This document shows positions 21,030 to 32,711 of a stretch of 64,000 nucleotides of DNA, in pieces. Both the position numbers and the translations under genes were made by a program. The notes under the pieces were generated by a model. It had not been told where the DNA came from. It saw nothing but the letters and a program-made list of their open reading frames with translations, and made no database searches. How positions within the stretch are numbered: position 1 is the stretch's first letter; the number at the start of each line of letters is the position of its first letter. The stretch comes from Aquilaria yunnanensis (taxonomy: Eukaryota > Streptophyta > Magnoliopsida > Malvales > Thymelaeaceae). The DNA is taken from contig CM077599.1 in assembly GCA_039654915.1 (NCBI GenBank), forward strand, positions 68,292,001 to 68,356,000, in the 5' to 3' direction.

Positions 21030-23581
21030 CTTTGCTCTTCAAGGTCCAGCTATGATCATGATGTTGAAGCTGTTTATTTGGTTCTTACATTTCTTTTTAT
21101 GTATTTTATTGGTTCATTCACACCACTTACAAATGCAACATCCCCCAAGTCAACCTATTATCACCCAAAACTGGTTCTTCCTCTTTATTTACAGAAGCAC
21201 CCATCTTCCCGACCAGCCACTCATTTGTGTCATCAATAACATCTAAACATATAGGGTCAATGGCATTCCTCCTATTATACCGACCATGTAGCTTTTGATT
21301 ATACTTGACATACATTAGATCATTCAACTTTTATTGTTCTAGCCTATTCCTTCCCTAGGTATGAATCTACAAGGGAAGTAAGAAGACAAAAGTAAATACA
21401 AAAAAAAGGCAATTGATTTTCTAAAAATAAATGGTTATTAAAATCCTATTATGCACATGTTAAAATACACTCCAGTTATGCTCACAGTCACATGCACTGC
21501 ATGTTAAACTAAAAATTCAGATTCCAAATTATTGCAAAGTTGAAGTAGAACTTCCATATAAAGTTTACCACTCAGCTACGTAGGATAACACAAAATAATA
21601 CTAAAAAAATTATTACATCAAAGTTTAGATTTTAAAAGAAAAAAAATACGCAATTGAGTTATGGTAGAAAAATAATGCAAAATAAAAGTGTTTACGTGGG
21701 GACTTGGTGCTATGTCAATACCAAAAAGGCCTTCTTCTTTCTTGTAGATATGGTGCTCATCCATTATTTTAAGTTGATTAACCTTGCTTTGAACCAATCA
21801 ACTGACATAAGAATAAAGTCTTCATTAACTCTTGCATCAAACTCCATATTTAGGTTATCATAAAAATGTGCTAGATTTAAAAAGTGACCAGTTGTATGCA
21901 ATGGATGGTGAAGTTGACATTTCCAACACTTGTGACTAATTTTAAAAGCATCCTTATACTTTTTTTCATTTTCATTCAGAGCTATCCTGATAGCTTCTTT
22001 TGCTTTCTCTATAGCCTGATAAATATATCCCATGGCAAGCTTTACTTCACTATTAACATACCAAAGTACACGGACAAGTGGACCCATAGCCTTCAAGATG
22101 AACACCATAGTGTTCCAAAATGAAGGCATCAAAACTGTCTTAGCAATTCTTTTTCCCTTTGCCTCCTTAGCCTATTTACTAGTTGTCCATTCTTGAGAGA
22201 TGAACATGTTTCTCATATTGAACTTCAACTTGTGAATCAGCTATAAGATAAGATAAGATGAAGCAAATTTGGTCTTCCTTGGTCAAACTAATTCCTTACT
22301 GTCAATAAAATGTCTCATCATGTTCAACACCCTTGTATAGTTGTATATGTAACCCATCAATGTAATTTCTCTCTCTAAGGTCTTTGCAACATGAGGAAGC
22401 TAGCCAATGTCTTCTAGCATCAAATCTACACAATAGGCAGCACAAGGTGCCCAAAACAAATGCTTCCTCTTAACTTGTAATAACTTTCCTATCATCACAA
22501 AAAATAAAAATTGATGGTTGGTTTAAAATTTAAATGTTAGTTAATAAAAAAATTATATGAGATTTAGGGAGTATCATTATGTCAAAAAAACTTAAAAATT
22601 ACTTGCTAAGATATAATTTGATCTATTATTAAAAATCATTTGCACAACGTTAGCCTCCCCAATTTCCTCAACAAAAGAATCTAGCAACTCAAAAGTCTTT
22701 TCCCCTATGTGCAAGAAACATAAAGTATCAATATATTTGATGAACATAGTTCCAGCCGGACAATTCACTAGAACATTCATCAAACTTCTATTTTTTGTGT
22801 TAGTCCATGCATCGGACATAATTATGCAACCACACTTCTTCCAATCTTCATTATGATTATTGAGCAACTTGTTTGTGTGTTCCACTTCTTTCTTGAGTAA
22901 TGGAACTCTCAACTCATGGTAGCTTTGAGGTTTTAAACCAAACTTATATTGACCAATAGCTTCAACAACACAATAAAAAACATATAACTAAGCAACATTA
23001 AACAGGATTCCAGCTTGGTAGAAGAATCAAGCTATGTATTGTATTGTTGTTTCCCTTCTCTTTTTATCACATGCATCGATGATGTTAGTCTGCTTCATCT
23101 TCTTCCTACCTTCGACAACTTTTTATGGCTTTTGATGCACAAAGGAATCCATGGGCCCTTTTTGTCTTGGCTTTTTTTAACTTAAGTTGCCTACTCTTTT
23201 GTTGCTACCAATATTTCTTTTCCTAGCCATCGTACTACTATTAACAATAACCACTTCATCTCCATCATCATCATTAATCTCCATCACATTGTCCATCTTG
23301 AAGCCTTCAAAGTCAGAGAACATGTTGTAATTTTGTTTCTAGAGCTTCTTCTCAGTCACATAATTTTGAAGTTTCTCTTTAACATTTTCAGGGTAGCTCA
23401 TGCATTTCTTTGCATTACTATTCTCTCCAATTTGATGTTGTTTTGCCTTATGTATCCCACAATTTGTCACTTTCTTACAAAACATGTAAATGGCTAAATT
23501 TGGATTCTTAAGATCAGCTAAGTAGTTGTACTTCCATGCTTGGTCTGTTTTACGACTGCCAGCATTTGATGAACTAGCCAT
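21030..23581 (-). pseudogene. hAT transposase (BED finger, DUF659-like core, C-terminal dimerisation), broken
   Basis: N-terminus at 23581: MASSSNAGSRKTDQAWKYNY followed by a BED-type finger region (YMFCKKVTNCGIHKAKQHQ). The expected second cysteine of the CxxC pair is not in place: FCKKVTNCG stands where F-C-x2-C-G is usual. The central part (22912-22592) has KKCGCIIMSDAWTNTKNRS, the DUF659-like motif with the first catalytic aspartate (SDAW), then FVEEIGEANVVQMIFNN. Another piece (22132-21764) carries the helical region before the dimerisation domain. The C-terminus near 21127-21350 has the NRLEQQKLNDLMYVKYNQKL-type motif. Stops lie between all pieces. The normal product would bind the TIRs and catalyse cut-and-paste transposition. 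Confidence 0.8.
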
Positions 23582-23639
23582 TTTAATGTTATCTATAATA
23601 CAAAATTAATTAATAAATAATTATGTTCATATTCCATAC

Positions 23640-23995
23640 TAGTATAATAAACAAAGAAAAGAAATTTTATAAAAATAAAATAAAATGAAACATAATTGGA
23701 AAAAATTATTAAAAAAAAGTAAATGAAACAAAACAAAAAATGAAATGGAACAAAAGCAAATAGAAAAGTAAAAGAAATGAAACAATTATAAAACTAAAAC
23801 CAAAAAAGCCAAAAAAAATGAAGGAAATAAAACAAAAACAAACAAACAAAATATGAAAAAAAAAACAAACTACAAAAGTGAAAGAAACAAAGCAATTATA
23901 AAATGAAAATGAAAACAAAAAAAGTGAAGGAAACGAAACAAAAGCAAACAGACAAAATACAAAAAAAAAAACAAAGTACAAAAATATGAAGAATG
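23640..23995. repeat. A-rich degenerate tandem repeat inside the hAT
   Basis: Two imperfect units of about 120 bp contain AAAGAAA(T/C)(G/A)AA(A/G)CAATTATAAAA and (A/G)AACAAAAGCAAA(T/C)AGA. On the opposite strand this gives an artificial phenylalanine-rich frame (23709-23981), which is not a gene. It sits between the right TIR and the transposase start, in the 5' leader region. Confidence 0.6.
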
Positions 23996-24437
23996 AAACT
24001 GGGTTTCATAAACCCATATGCAGCTGGTCAGGGGCAGTATTAAAAATCATATAAAAACACCTTATAGTAGGAGGGCTGTAGAGGTCAAGGGACATGGTGT
24101 AGTCTTTTCTTTTTCTTCAATACCTTTTTTTTTAGTCAACTTAATATCTTAACTGGCTGTAATACTTCTTGGTTTATAAAACCTACTTTATTTATAGGGT
24201 TTATGGGCTAGCAGCTAAGTAAAAATGAGTAAGGCCCACTATTTTAAAGTTTAAATGAGCCAAAAACCCTAAGGCTCGCAACTCTTCAGCCAGTTTAAAT
24301 GAGTAAGGTGTTTGGCTGAAGAACACCCACATGGCAACAAGCATTCACCAGGCCAGAAGTGCTTGACCAGTTAAAGGGGACTCTCCTTCACCATGCTAAG
24401 GCGGTTGGCCACCACCTGAGCGCCTAGGTGAGTGCCT

Positions 24438-24458
24438 GGCTTGCCTTTGACAACCTTG
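24438..24458 (-). repeat. Right TIR of the hAT element
   Basis: GGCTTGCCTTTGACAACCTTG on the plus strand is the inverted match of the left TIR and is followed by the TSD ATCCTACT at 24459-24466. Confidence 0.88.
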
Positions 24459-24466
24459 ATCCTACT

Positions 24467-27150
24467 GAAATTGGGGCCTTGAATTCCCAAATCCTAATTG
24501 CTCTCAAAACCTAATAATGAAAAAGTTCTATTCCATTCTCTCTTATTACCCAATATTTCCAAAACTTGAGCCACCTCCCCCCAACCTCCGCTGACCATCA
24601 CCACGATCGATGACAAAAGGTGATGATGATGCACCCCTCGACGGCAATGCACAGGCAGCTAGCACCTATTTCTCTAAGCGCAAGTGCATGACTCCTTTAT
24701 TCAGTGTAGCCCAACAATGGTTTCTTGTGTGTTTGGCTAGCTCACTCATCAGTAAGTGTTTGGCTCTGCCTTTGTTTTCTTCCACCTCTATTTTGGAATT
24801 TTGAACTAGTCTAGCAACTTTTTCTTTGTTACGTGGGTTGGATCTTGGTAGTGTATTGTGTACTTATCATTAAAGTACAACATTAAATTTATTCTAATTT
24901 CCTATAATTCTTAGTCATTTTTCATTCACTCATTATCTATAGACTTTGTTGCTCGTGGCTTAAAGAATATTTTGCATGTGAAACATACATTTAACTTTAT
25001 AGTAGAAAAAAGGTTTGAAGATAATATTCACTAAGTTATGCCAATAAATTATTTGATTTTCTTTGTTCATGTCTTTGGCTCTTAAAACTGGTTTATAGCT
25101 CCTACTCCCACCTTACTTTGTTTTTTGGTATGAAAGCCACTGTGGGGTCTAAATCTAAAGCTTGAATCTTTCCAGTACCTCAAAGATGAGCCAAGGGACT
25201 GATTTGGAAAACATGGTCAGGACTTAAAAAGAAACATGTCATGATGCCCTATCCTTTTGTTTGAGATCAGTGACTTTGATTTTCTAATTGCTTGAGTGAT
25301 TTACTTACATGTCTTTTATCTTTTGTAGAGTGTGAAAAATCTAATTGTAGTCAACATATCCATTTCTTGATGAGGATTTCTTGCAACCTATGGGGTAAAA
25401 CATGGTAATTCTATAGCTTTTTCTTCTCCATGTTTAGTTTTGGCTCCACTTATGAATTTGAATAAGTAGCCAATCTATCATGATGACTTCATATAGTTTC
25501 TTCTCCCTATTTTAGTTGGATTGGCTTCTTCTGCTGCTAGGTTTGCCTATCTTGGTAAAAATCTCATCCTCATATTGTTGTACATTTTCCATTTAAAAGC
25601 TGCACCTTGTCCTTTTATTTAATCTCAGTTTTTCTCCTTCTGTTTCATTTTTTATTTTTTGTCATCTCAAAATTTGGAAGATACAATCAAGATGGAAAAT
25701 ACCATCTCCATTTCTTTGTAAGTATCAATTACTAGCTTTTTCTATCTTTTTTTTTTTCTCTCTCTCCTTACCATTTTCCCATTTTGTTGATTTGTAACTA
25801 ACTTCAGACTTTATTGCCTAGAACTCACATTAGATTTATTCCTTTCTCAATTCTTGAGTTTATATATGTCTACTTGTAATGTAATATGTGACACTTGTGC
25901 CATGATAGTTTAGTATTTGTTTAGGCTTATTGGTTGAAAGGTACTTTACATGATTACAAAAATTTTCTAAAATCGAAAGTGTTCTATATGTTCTTATATA
26001 AATTGGCATGAGTGTGTTTTATTTTTATCTTGCCCTTTACCACAGTTTTTGCCCTATCAAAGCTAATGAATCATGAATGTGAATGTAGATGAAAGCAAGC
26101 TTTTTGCCATAGCTAGGTATTTTACTTGCTGTTGTTTATATAGTTCATGTCTCAAGTATTTTTTATTTTTTAGTTCATGCATAATTAACATTAATGTGTG
26201 GTTTAAGTTGCTTTTGGATAATTAAATTTAGTTCTAAAATGTCTCACTTTTGGATAATCAACTGCAGTAGAGAAGTTATTCATTGTGATTCTAGGCCAAT
26301 CCTAATTCTAAGCCATTCCCAAGAAGTTGGTTAGTTGCTTGAGTTCCTTGGCAACAAGATTTGTTTTCCACTTGGTTGTTTTTGTTTTTAGACACATATG
26401 TACATTCCCGATTGGAAAATACTGATCATAACTGTTTTTGTCTTATTGTATATGCTTACAACGATTTGATAAATACAAATTCATGTAGGTAGGTAGGAGC
26501 TTCAGAATTTCCAAATGCTTTGGAATTTAGTTGTAGAACTTGTTGTTGTAAAACTTGATATTTTTGTGACTTTCCTGCTGGGATTCCAAATGTTTATTAT
26601 GTTGCTTTGGCTTCATTGGATGATTGGTTGTCATTTCCATTGATTATTATGCTTAGATTTTGTTCTAGAACTTGATACTAGAATTGGTTCTTCTTGTGTC
26701 TAAATTGTTAGTTATGGTTTGTAAGTTTTAAGGGCTTTAGAAATTACAGTTGGAATTTGTTGTTCAAATACAAGTTCTATATTGATCCAAATATTTGAGC
26801 TTATCAACCTTAAAAAGGTAAATTTAGACCAGACTCGAGTTAAGCTCGAGTATTAAAATTTAGGTTTGAACGATTCAAGCTAGACCCTAGATAATATCAT
26901 TAAGCTAAGAAGCCCAAGTGCCAAATTCAAATTTAAATGGTTCTGACTCAGTCCGGTCCGTTCATAGCATAGTGGAATGCCACCTCATGGCATATCAAAC
27001 CAAGGTCGGAGGCATCCGGGAGGACAAAATACCTGTGGTCACCAATCAATGCCCAGATTATGGAGGCACTTCACGGACCAGTCGTCTCCCGCGTAGACTA
27101 GCCTCATCGTGGACCGCGACGCACCATATGCTTACACGAAATAAACGGAC
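24467..27150. other. Intergenic region upstream of FTSH, no gene recognised
   Basis: About 2.7 kb of mostly T-rich DNA without a convincing reading frame. 24540-24810 is less AT-rich and contains a 64-codon frame beginning MTKGDDDAPLDGNAQAAST, which could be an exon of an unrecognised or dead gene; the following 2 kb looks intron-like but shows no further exon I can identify. 26820-26930 carries AGTTAAGCTCGAGTATTAAA-type phrases common in dispersed plant repeats; a similar phrase lies at 20460-20560. Confidence 0.5.
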
Positions 27151-27370
27151 CCAGTAAGGGGAGAGTTGCGGCTGAGGCCCACCTCTTTGTTTCAATCCTA
27201 CGGCCCAAAATTCCACGACATTTCGGGTCCCCGGTTTCTATCTGCTCTGTCTCCCTCGCAGCACTTCCTGCACTTAGCCGAAGGTTCGCATAGAAGACGG
27301 ATTCTTTATAAGCTTTCCGATTCGTTAAACTTGGTTCCGATTTCCGAGTTAGGGTTTTGGATTTTTCGAA
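27151..27370 (+). promoter_or_regulatory. Probable 5' UTR / proximal promoter of FTSH
   Basis: Composition changes sharply to near-balanced GC at about 26930 and stays so into the first exon. A CT-rich leader (CTGCTCTGTCTCCCTCGC, 27241-27258) and TTCTTTATAAGC (27301-27312, TATA-like) lie before the ATG at 27371. The start site cannot be fixed by eye. The longer frames here on either strand are shadows of this GC-richer region. Confidence 0.4.
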
Positions 27371-30300
27371 ATGCCTTCGGTGGATTTTCTGCGACCAACC
27401 ACAATCCACGACAACAAGTTCTGCAAGAATTTTTACCTTAGCACCCTCTATTTGCACGGATTTGGGTTCATCGGGAACCGTTCCCGGGTTGTTCATCAGA
27501 GCTCGACCCGTTTAGGCCCAGGTTCGATTCCACTCGCGTGGAGAAAACTTCAGGGAGACGCCAATCCATGGAAGACGCACGATAGGTTCAAGCTTTACGA
27601 AGGTTTTCGGAAGAGTCATGAATCCGGGATTCGCGAGGGAAGAGCTTTCGCCAATGGTCAGGATAGCGACTCGACGGTGAGTCCAGGCGACAAGAGGGAG
27701 AGCGAAGGGCAAGGGGTGAATCAGAAGCCGCAGAGTTCTGGGTCATCGACCAATCAGAGGAAAGAGAAGAGTGGAAAAGGTGGGTTGTGGTCGTCCAAGG
27801 GAAAGAAATGGCAGTGGCAGCCAATAATTCAAGCCCAAGAAATTGGGGTCTTGCTTCTGCAGTTGGGCATCGTCATGTTTGTCATGCGGTTGCTCCGACC
27901 GGGGATCCCTTTGCCGGGTTCGGAACCAAGGCCGCCCACGACATTCATTAGTGTCCCGTACAGCGACTTCTTGAGCAAGATAAATCGTAATATGGTGCAG
28001 AAAGTGGAGGTTGATGGGGTACATATAATGTTCAAGTTGAAGAGCGAAGGTGGGAATGGGCAAGAAGGTGAAGTAGGTGTTAGTAAGCTGCAGGAATCAG
28101 AGTCGTTGTTGAGGAGCTTGACGCCGACGAGGAGGATCGTGTACACCACAACACGTCCAAGTGACATTACGACACCTTACGAGAAGATGCTAGAAAATGA
28201 CGTGGAGTTTGGGTCGCCAGATAAGCGCTCTGGAGGATTCTTGAACTCTGCGCTGGTAAGGGTTTTCTGCTGGTTATGGTTGCAAGTGGGTTTCTCTTCA
28301 CGGCATATTGTGCTTCCATGTGTATCCAAGGACTTGGAATCGTTTGGTTTATTGTGTGCTTGACTGAATAATTGTTTGACGTTGCTTCCATACACAGTGA
28401 TAGCAATTTATTTTAACAAGTTGTAACGTAGATGAGCATAATTTTGTTGATGCGATCTCTATGATTTAGCTATTTAATGCTCTCTGATTATTGTGAACTT
28501 CTATAAAAGCTAGGAATTCAAATTGTTTTTGAAGTTTTTGGACAGTGAAAGAAAGTCACGTGTTGTTAGAGATGTGACATGAATGGTCCTTTCCACAATA
28601 GTAGCTCCAATATGGTGGAGACATGTTTGAGCGCTATGGAATAAGGAACAGAAGAATACCAAAAATAAAAAGCATAAAAACATGGATTTCTGATGTTTAT
28701 GTGTGTATATATATATTGCAGGTTGCATTGTTCTATGTGGCTGTCCTTGCAGGTCTGCTTCACCGGTTTCCTGTGAGGTTTTCACAGGTCAGGATCTGAT
28801 TTGTCAATATCTCCCGACATCTTCACTTTTTTGTGTCTAGTCTGAAAGGAATGCACGTATTGGCAGCATACTGCTGGCCAGATTAGGAACCGCAAATCTG
28901 GGGGGTCTGCTGGTGCAAAAGTGACTGAGCAGGGGGAGTCAATCACCTTTGCTGATGTTGCTGGTGTTGATGAGGCCAAGGAAGAGCTAGAGGAAATTGT
29001 TGTATGTAATTCGTTTCAAGTAATATGTTTGCCATTTATTCTGGATAAGGAACATACTTGTTGGTGAAGTGCTTTAATATGCTGATATCTACTACTCCAG
29101 GAGTTTCTTAGGAATCCAGATAGGTATATACGACTGGGTGCTCGTCCTCCTCGAGGAGTTCTTCTGGTGAGTTTACAAGCTGAGATTGGTTAGAAATGCT
29201 GCTTCAAAGTTTAATTTTCCATTTTTAAACACAAATGTTTGTTCCCTTTTTTCTTAGTAGAAAGATGATGTATTTTTTTAAGAGTTCTCATGTGGTTATC
29301 AATTTTTTTGTCCCTTATTGCTGTCACAGTTGTGGCTGACTGTTGTTTACATGGTTTTCTATACTACGTATCGATCTATGTGTCTATGCAAATTTTTATT
29401 GTTAATTGATTTTATAATTGATGTTATGAATTTGTTGCCATGGACCTCAACATAGTTAGGATTAAGGTGCAATAAGACAATGCTAATGAGTCAAGGATGG
29501 CAATTGGGTGGGTTGGGTCAAGTTTGGGTCATATCATTTAGGTTCATGTTTAATCGGGTTATTAGGAATTCGGGTTAGATTCGGGTTGAATATCGGTTGT
29601 ATTTGGGTTAAAGTTGGGTTTTATCGAGTTTAGACATTGGCTTATTTTGGGTATGGGTCATTTTGAGTTTGGTTTATTCAGGTTCGGGCCATTTCGGGTT
29701 TGGTTAATTCTTGCATTGTGTTTAAATTGAGTTCTGGTTGAGGTCAGGTTGGGTACAATCTGGTTTGAGTTCTTGACTTCTCTAGTCAAATCAGGTCAAT
29801 TTAGGCTTGGGTCATCAGGTCAGGTCAAAGTTTGCCATCCCTAATGATGATGTATGTGTTTGGATGTCTAAAGTTATTTGTCTTACAGGTCGGTCTTCCT
29901 GGGACTGGTAAGACTCTTCTGGCGAAGGCTGTGGCTGGTGAAGCTGAAGTCCCATTCATTAGTTGTTCTGCCAGCGAGTTTGTGGAATTATATGTTGGTA
30001 TGGGTGCATCCCGTGTTCGAGATCTCTTTGCTCGAGCAAAGAAGGAGGCACCATCTATAATCTTCATTGATGAGGTCTGAATTACAGATGACTGAGTATT
30101 ATATCAGGATGGTCTGCCTATTTTTCATTTCTCACTGACCAGGATGCTGGCCTCATGTTCCTCTCTGCAGATAGATGCAGTAGCAAAAAGTCGTGATGGT
30201 AAATTTCGTATTGTTAGCAATGACGAGAGAGAGCAAACTCTGAATCAGTTACTAACTGTAAGATATCTTTGCATTTCATCCCGTTCCCTCTGTGCCATAA

Positions 30301-31035
30301 ATATATCAATGGAAAGGGAAGGTTGCTTGCAATAGATCACCAACTCTCACACTTGGGTTGTGCTCTTTTTTGCCTACTAAATAAATGCTCAGATCCTGGT
30401 GAAGTAGTTATAGTCGGATTGCATTGCAGGAGATGGATGGATTCGATAGCAATTCTGCTGTGATTGTGCTTGGGGCAACAAATCGTTCTGATGTTCTGGA
30501 CCCTGCCCTTCGACGCCCAGGGAGATTTGATCGTGTTGTAATGGTGTGTATGCAATTTCTTTTAACCTCGTAGCACAGGCAACTCATAGATAGTTAATGT
30601 TTTCTAAACAAATCCTTTTGAACAGTTATATCATGGTTACCGCAGTTAATATGTTCTTCAGGTTGAGACACCTGACAGGATGGGAAGAGAAGCCATTTTG
30701 AAAGTTCATGCTTCTAAGAAGGAGCTTCCTCTTGGGAAGGATGTTGACCTTTCTGACATTGCCTCTATGACCACTGGCTTCACTGGGTACGTTCTCTGTT
30801 TGTTGCCATGTAAAGGTCATCCCATTTTCTCCGTGTAATTTGTTCTTTTTTCATCTCTTAATTTGGTTCTTCTCCATGTAATTTGTTCTTTTTTCGTCTC
30901 TTAATTTGGTTCTTCTTACTGTCAGGGCTGACCTTGCAAATCTCGTGAATGAAGCTGCTTTGCTTGCTGGAAGAAAAAGCAAACTTCTTGTTGAGAGAAT
31001 TGATTTTATTCAGGCTGTAGAGCGATCTATAGCTG

Positions 31036-31100
<65 letters not shown>

Positions 31101-32711
31101 ATACATTTATATATATGTTGTGTGATTGTGTGCATTTGTTCATCTATTGCTGCCTTAGTTCTCTGTTTTAGCTGTTCTTATTAATATCATTAAGTCATTT
31201 ATCTAGATCTTTTTATTTATTTTACTCAATGTTTCTTACTTCCATTTCTTCCTCTCCAAAAGAACCTGGAGTCAGTATATTGCTAGGGGGTGGTTTTGCT
31301 GCTCTGTTATTTGTTCTTTTGTGAGAGTTGTGGTTGAATGGCCTCTACCCTGTTATGCTTCTCTTATAAAATTAAAAGGAAAAAATAAAAGGAGATGACA
31401 ATTTTCATCTTACTCCTGTATTTTATGACTTTGCTGTTTTCGAAGTTAATTAGATGTCTCTGAATCTCTTCACTTGTTTCCATAAAAGATCATGTTCACT
31501 TGTTCTTTACTCTTTGGTTTTGTTCATAAGGTGGCTGAAAATCTCTGCTTTCTTGATCTACGAACGGTTTCATAGTTTGACTGAAATTCAAGTATGTTGT
31601 TTAGGGCATAGAGAAGAAGACTGCCAAGTTGAAAGGCAGTGAGAAGGCTGTTGTTGCAAGGCATGAAGCTGGCCATGCTGTTGTTGGTACTGCTGTGGCA
31701 AATCTTCTTCCTGGTCAGCCCCGTGTTGAGGTAAACAACTACTTGTTTACTAAAAGAATTTGTTTTGTTCACCAGAATTATCACCTTAAATGAGAGCAAC
31801 ATGTCGCACTTTGCTGTCAAACTAATGGCTGACATGCATATTGGAGTTACAACATTGTGTTTAATTCATCACTTTTCCTGTCGTAACAGAAGTTGAGCAT
31901 ATTGCCTAGGTCAGGCGGAGCCCTTGGCTTTACTTATATTCCACCAACAACTGAGGACAGATATTTGCTTTTCATTGATGAATTACGTGGTCGTTTGGTT
32001 ACCCTTCTTGGGGGGCGTGCAGCTGAAGAAGTAATATATTCAGGCCGTATTTCTACTGGTGCACTTGATGATATACGGCGAGCAACTGACATGGCATACA
32101 AGGCAGTAGCTGAATATGGTCTTAATCAGAAGATTGGTCCAGTGTCTTTAGCTACACTTTCTGGTGGCGGGATGGATGAATCAGGTGGAGCCCTTCCATG
32201 GGGAAGGGATCAGGTCTGTTTTTCAGATTTTCTTGATAAATATTTTTCTTACCTGTTTAACAAAGCATTGTTTGAATTGAAGATCGTTGTCCAACTGAAA
32301 ATTCAGGGGAATCTTGTCAATCTAGTTCAGAGAGAGGTGAAAGAATTGCTGCAGTCTTCCTTGGATATAGGGCTTTCTGTCGTACGTGCTAATTCGACTG
32401 TTTTGGAGGGGCTCGGTGCCTGCCTGGAAGGTACTATGCGACTGCTTCTCCTATAGATGAAAAGGTCCTATGAATTTTTCTAGGTTCATAAATGAATACT
32501 TTACTGGAGAGATGGGTGCCACCATTGCCACTATGTTCTGACATTTCTTCTTTTTTTTTTTTTTAATTTTATTTTTCCTTTGCCGGAGAAAGAAAATGAG
32601 AAAGTAGAAGGTGAGGAGCTACAAAAGTGGTTAAATTTGGTTGTTGCTCCAAAAGAACTTGCGATCTTTGTTAGAGGTGAAGAGTCGTCACTTCTTTCAT
32701 TGCAAGGTTAG
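27371..32711 (+). CDS. FTSH9/FTSH7-like: Plastid ATP-dependent zinc metalloprotease FtsH, FTSH7/FTSH9 type
   Basis: AAA+ membrane protease that unfolds and degrades membrane proteins. Thirteen exons join in frame: 27371-28255, 28722-28787, 28867-29001, 29101-29166, 29889-30074, 30171-30257, 30430-30543, 30662-30786, 30926-31034, 31605-31730, 31890-32213, 32307-32430 and 32593-32711, giving 821 residues, close to the roughly 800 of Arabidopsis FTSH7 and FTSH9. All introns are GT-AG. Residues 1 to about 70 are transit-peptide-like (few acids, Ser/Arg-rich). Membrane segments lie near 153-172 and 296-312. Walker A GLPGTGKT 386-393 (the Leu is typical of FTSH7/9), Walker B IIFIDE 441-446, arginine-finger region RRPGRFDR in exon 7, zinc site HEAGH 611-615. 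The last acceptor (AAAG before 32593) was chosen to keep [15 protein letters not shown] in phase. No break is visible. Membrane placement in plastids is inferred from family knowledge. Confidence 0.95.
29491..29840. mobile_element. MITE-like non-autonomous hAT in FTSH intron 4
   Basis: 350 bp starting TCAAGGATGGCAA and ending TTTGCCATCC, so GGATGGCAA is inverted at both ends. Flanks CTAATGAG (29483-29490) and CTAATGAT (29841-29848) match at 7 of 8 bases, as a decayed hAT TSD would. The interior is made of GGGTT/GGGTC and CGGGTTA phrases (GGGTTGGGTCAAGTTTGGGTC and relatives), a composition common in plant hAT MITEs. It has no coding capacity. It lies well away from the intron's splice sites (donor 29167, acceptor 29888), although its right end is only about 40 bp before exon 5. 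Confidence 0.7.
31039..31101 (+). repeat. (TC)n then (AC)n microsatellite at the start of FTSH intron 9
   Basis: About 25 TC units run from 31039 to 31089, followed by about six AC units. The array begins only 4 bases after the splice donor (GCT|GTAATCTCTC), so array length changes occur next to the donor site. The pyrimidine tract is not near the acceptor (31604). Confidence 0.9.

Larger units (their letters stand above)
20609..24458 (-). mobile_element. Complete hAT transposon with TIRs and 8-bp TSD
   Basis: A 3850-bp element. Left end CAAGGTTGCCAAGGGTGAAAG; right end, read inward on the minus strand, CAAGGTTGTCAAAGGCAAG. Flanks carry the perfect TSD ATCCTACT. Transposase pieces run on the minus strand in normal order: BED finger near 23580, central region near 22900-22590, dimerisation region near 21400-21030. 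The coding region is broken by stops and gaps, so the element is not autonomous in its present form, but its ends look suitable for trans-mobilisation. Two truncated relatives lie inverted at 280-1167 and 2440-3441. Confidence 0.92.

Noticed and set aside
23709..23981. 90-codon Phe-rich frame that looks like a membrane protein
   Set aside because: It is the complement of an A-rich degenerate tandem repeat inside the hAT leader.
27104..28406. Several minus-strand and alternate plus-strand frames of 65-130 codons over FTSH exon 1
   Set aside because: All are shadows of the GC-richer first exon; the plus-strand frame from 27371 alone continues across spliced exons into the AAA and protease domains.
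32217..32456. FTSH frame reading through intron 11 and past the exon 12 donor to a stop at 32456
   Set aside because: The read-through parts match nothing in the family, while splicing at 32213/32307 and 32430/32593 restores the conserved C-terminus.
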